A stretch of DNA of 26,064 nucleotides from a virus: the IMG/VR virus record IMGVR_UViG_3300046167_000159, positions 1 through 26,064 of that record; one strand, given 5' to 3'. The notes beneath the pieces were generated by a model. The model had not been told where the DNA came from. It worked only from the letters and a program-made list of their open reading frames with translations, and did not search any database. This document shows, one piece after another, positions 24,686 to 26,064 of this stretch. Position numbers and translations under genes: made by a program. Numbering within the stretch: position 1 is the first letter of the stretch; every line of letters starts with the position of its first letter.

Positions 24686-24842
24686 CCTTCCTAAGTATCT
24701 CAGCGTATATGTATCTTGCGTTTATGGTATTGCGTCTTCTGTTCTTGTCATTCTTTACATCAACGAGTAGTGTTGATTTAATTATAGCCTGAAGCCTATC
24801 AATCTTGCTCTGCTTTAGGTTTAACATTTCTATTTGATTCAT
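24615..24842 (-). CDS. DnaA domain IV-like protein, N-terminal part (frame broken near 24682)
   Basis: The first 54 residues (MNQIEMLNLKQSKIDRLQAI and RRRNTINARYIYAEILRKDG) form the start of a DnaA C-terminal domain: R..NARYIYAEILR is the helix before the helix-turn-helix. The remaining residues of this frame (FGCSGHRQVNMQEPRNRTTLL) are out of pattern. Removing one base from the GGG run (CCC at 24681-24683 on the plus strand) gives LRKDGSDAQDIGRSICKNHA, exactly the family continuation, and makes 24251-24842 one gene of 196 residues. It overlaps the preceding gene by 44 bases; the ATG at 24827 is a possible alternative start. Confidence 0.75.
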   Translation of the reverse strand: MNQIEMLNLKQSKIDRLQAIIKSTLLVDVKNDKNRRRNTINARYIYAEILRKDGFGCSGHRQVNMQEPRNRTTLL

Positions 24843-25158
24843 AATAATTTATTGTTTGATTTTTTTTAATGTAGTCTAGGTACTCATCCATTTCTATTTC
24901 GTACACATCGACCAATGATGGCATTTCATTTTCCTGCTTCACGTATTCAACGACAAAGAATATAGGGTCCTCTTTCTTTATCACACCTGATATCTCCTGA
25001 CTCCATCCCTCTGAGTATGGAAGATCATCCAATATCGTAACTGTGCTGCCTATGATAGTAGAGGCATCTTCAATGGAATACTCTGACATCCTATCAAAGA
25101 ACCAGTCTTCGATATCACACTTTGTCTCAGCCTCTAAATACTTCAGTTCTAAATCCAT
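24799..25158 (-). CDS. Unknown acidic protein, 119 residues
   Basis: A strongly acidic protein (MDLELKYLEAETKCDIEDWF) with a possible beta-barrel middle (ASTIIGSTVTILDDLPYSEG, then FFVVEYVKQ) and a helical end with DVYEIEMDEYLDYIKKN. No signal peptide, membrane helix or catalytic motif. It overlaps both neighbours, by 32 bases with the upstream nuclease gene and by 44 with the DnaA-like gene, which suggests coupled translation in one operon. No family recognised; acidic small proteins in early phage regions are sometimes host-protein inhibitors or DNA mimics, which is only a possibility here. Confidence 0.5.
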   Translation of the reverse strand: MDLELKYLEAETKCDIEDWFFDRMSEYSIEDASTIIGSTVTILDDLPYSEGWSQEISGVIKKEDPIFFVVEYVKQENEMPSLVDVYEIEMDEYLDYIKKNQTINYYESNRNVKPKAEQD

Positions 25159-25366
25159 ATCCTTCTAATTCTTTTAGTCTATACTCCTGTAACTTTGACA
25201 CCCTACCCTTTGGTGTCTTGACTTCGCTAAAGATAACACCTGCATTTGGTGGTATAGCTAGTATGTCTGGTATCCCATTCTTGTTGGTCTTCACTAGCTT
25301 GAGTACGTAGTACCCCTCATCCTCCAGTTGCTTTATCCTCTTGGATTGTATCTGTTGCTCGGTCAT
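25127..25366 (-). CDS. VRR-NUC type nuclease (PD-(D/E)XK fold)
   Basis: A compact 79-residue protein made almost wholly of a VRR-NUC domain. The sequence GIPDILAIPP carries D34; FSEVKTPKGRVSKLQ carries E48-V-K50 and Q60, the metal-binding and lysine residues of the PD-(D/E)XK core; an N-terminal helix (QQIQSKRIKQLEDEGYYVLK) and C-terminal helix (EYRLKELEGYG) complete the fold. Minimal stand-alone VRR-NUC proteins are common in phages and are proposed to act on branched DNA as Holliday-junction resolvases, useful before packaging. The start is the ATG at 25366 directly behind the promoter junction at 25363-25382, so its transcript is probably leaderless. Confidence 0.85.
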   Translation of the reverse strand: MTEQQIQSKRIKQLEDEGYYVLKLVKTNKNGIPDILAIPPNAGVIFSEVKTPKGRVSKLQEYRLKELEGYGFRTEVFRG

Positions 25367-25382
25367 TCTATTACAAATTTAA
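25363..25382 (-). promoter_or_regulatory. Stop-promoter-start junction, copy 1 (leaderless start)
   Basis: Read on the minus strand this is TTAAATTTGTAATAGAATGA. It contains TAAATTTG (TAnnTTTG type) eight bases before the A of the ATG at 25366. The TAA that begins the promoter element is also the stop codon of the preceding gene (25379-25381). With the transcription start expected a few bases after the element, the mRNA would begin at or beside the ATG. The same 20 bases recur at 25681-25700. Confidence 0.6.
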
Positions 25383-25684
25383 CAAATTATTTCCCTTTTA
25401 ATAATCATACGTTGAGCAAGAACCCAAGTGCCTCCCTGGGATTTTGGTCTTTCAAAGAATTCAAAGTCATCAACCTCAACCTCAACCCATACCCTTCCCT
25501 TATCTGATAGATGAGGTGCTTCTGGCTTTAATGTGCAATGCCACCCTTTTCTTACAGCGAATCCCTTTGTTGGGTTTAACTCAGCATCCATCCAAGTACC
25601 AATAGGTATACGGCTCTTCTTGTTTATGAACAATGGACTCAATGATCCGTCCTTCATTTTCCTTATAAGCTTATAAGCTTTCAT
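25379..25684 (-). CDS. Conserved phage protein of unknown function, 101 residues
   Basis: The protein contains KDGSLSPLFINKKSRIPIGT and KGFAVRKGWHCTLKPEAPHL, followed by GRVWVEVEVDDFEFFERPKS and GGTWVLAQRM. I recall this pattern from many uncharacterised phage and prophage proteins, in which the GWHC and APHL residues and the acidic RVWVEVEVDD strand are constant; the fold looks small and beta-rich. The conserved Trp, His, Cys and Asp/Glu residues could form an active site, but no function is known to me. It starts at ATG 25684 behind the second copy of the junction and ends inside the first copy. Confidence 0.75.
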   Translation of the reverse strand: MKAYKLIRKMKDGSLSPLFINKKSRIPIGTWMDAELNPTKGFAVRKGWHCTLKPEAPHLSDKGRVWVEVEVDDFEFFERPKSQGGTWVLAQRMIIKREIIC

Positions 25685-25700
25685 TCTATTACAAATTTAA
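25681..25700 (-). promoter_or_regulatory. Stop-promoter-start junction, copy 2 (leaderless start)
   Basis: The minus-strand sequence is identical over 20 bases to the copy at 25363-25382. TAAATTTG again overlaps the stop codon of the upstream gene (25697-25699), and the ATG at 25684 follows eight bases after the element. Beyond the 20 bases the flanks differ, so this is not part of a larger duplication. Confidence 0.6.
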
Positions 25701-26064
25701 TTTTTTAAATCTTCTCTTTTTATACAAAATGCATTAGTGTATTTCATTAGTTTACATTCCCAATTACTTACATCATTATAATCTACAAAATAAAACTCAG
25801 CATTTTCTTTATCAAGAATATAAATAAACCAATACATATCAATTTTATTCAACCCCTTTTTATGTGCCTCTTCATTAACAAGTATATGGGCATTTGGAAA
25901 ATGAAAGGTAGACTTAACATCTATTTTTTTATTCTTAAAAACAAAATCAGCATTTTTTGATGGATAAAAATCTAAAAGTTTAGCCATTTCAAAATCAATT
26001 TTTTTGTTAGTCAAGTAGTCGATTGCTATTAACTCACCTAGTATACCAACCGTATCAACGTGAG
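25697..26064 (-). CDS. PD-(D/E)XK-type nuclease-like protein (5' end outside window)
   Basis: The frame is open through the right edge, so the TTG at 26014 is not the start; 121 residues are visible. GELIAIDYL near the visible N-terminus (E10) is the kind of Glu-bearing helix that precedes the nuclease core; ADFVFKNKKIDVKSTF carries D39 and D48-V-K50, the PD-(D/E)XK pattern; and the following HILVNEEAHKKG plus a Tyr/Phe/Trp-rich strand (IDMYWFIYILDKENAEFYFV) fit the fold. The coding is more A/T-rich than in neighbouring genes. Similar small proteins in phages are endonucleases or repair enzymes; no particular family is recognised. Confidence 0.7.
   Translation of the reverse strand, partial: HVDTVGILGELIAIDYLTNKKIDFEMAKLLDFYPSKNADFVFKNKKIDVKSTFHFPNAHILVNEEAHKKGLNKIDMYWFIYILDKENAEFYFVDYNDVSNWECKLMKYTNAFCIKREDLKN

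Noticed and set aside
1-26064. CRISPR arrays, tRNA genes, insertion sequences, integrase or reverse-transcriptase cassettes
   Set aside because: No regular spaced repeats, no cloverleaf-like sequence, no transposase or integrase motifs and no terminal inverted repeats were seen by eye.

Overview
This window looks like part of the genome of a tailed, short-tailed (podovirus-type) bacteriophage related to the crAss-like phages (Crassvirales) that infect Bacteroidota. The evidence is gene order plus protein sequences I recognise from memory: portal C-terminus, acidic scaffold, HK97-fold-type major capsid protein, two connector/ring proteins, a very large tail nozzle ('stabilization'/muzzle) protein, and then alanine-rich, helical and giant proteins of the kind packed in the virion and ejected into the host. 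A Bacteroidota host fits three things: promoters of the TAnnTTTG type, no Shine-Dalgarno sequences before most starts, and A/T-rich leaders such as AATAAATAATAT. A marine or freshwater flavobacterial host is my guess, not something the sequence proves. The standard genetic code appears to be used; TAG, TGA and TAA all end genes.

Layout. Bases 1-11402 on the plus strand carry the head and tail genes: portal (cut by the window edge), scaffold, major capsid protein, terminator, a separately transcribed virion-type protein, terminator, promoter, two connector proteins, the nozzle protein and a further tail protein. From a new promoter at 11409, bases 11452-23289 carry four reading frames (three genes if the last two are joined) for probable internal or ejected virion proteins. 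They end in a giant polyvalent protein of about 2,950 residues with a zincin (HExxH) motif, membrane-like helices and long coiled coils. A 48-codon basic gene closes the rightward block at 23443. Bases 23417-26064 are on the minus strand, converge on the structural block, and hold at least eight short, tightly packed or overlapping genes. Among them are three proteins with PD-(D/E)XK nuclease motifs and one with a DnaA domain IV-like DNA-binding motif, so this is probably an early or DNA-metabolism operon.

The most notable pattern is that five genes are broken by six single-base frame shifts (near 4398, 5333, 9661, 10428, 16106 and 24682). In each case, changing one base in a short run of identical bases restores one continuous protein whose length is an exact number of codons. 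I think uncorrected sequencing errors or recent mutations are the likeliest cause, but the breaks change how the genes must be read. The second notable pattern is a 20-base identical junction used twice in the minus-strand operon, which packs a stop codon, a promoter -7 element and a start codon into 18 bases and implies leaderless transcripts. I found no tRNA, CRISPR array, insertion sequence, integrase or clear defence system, and no convincing wholly new system.
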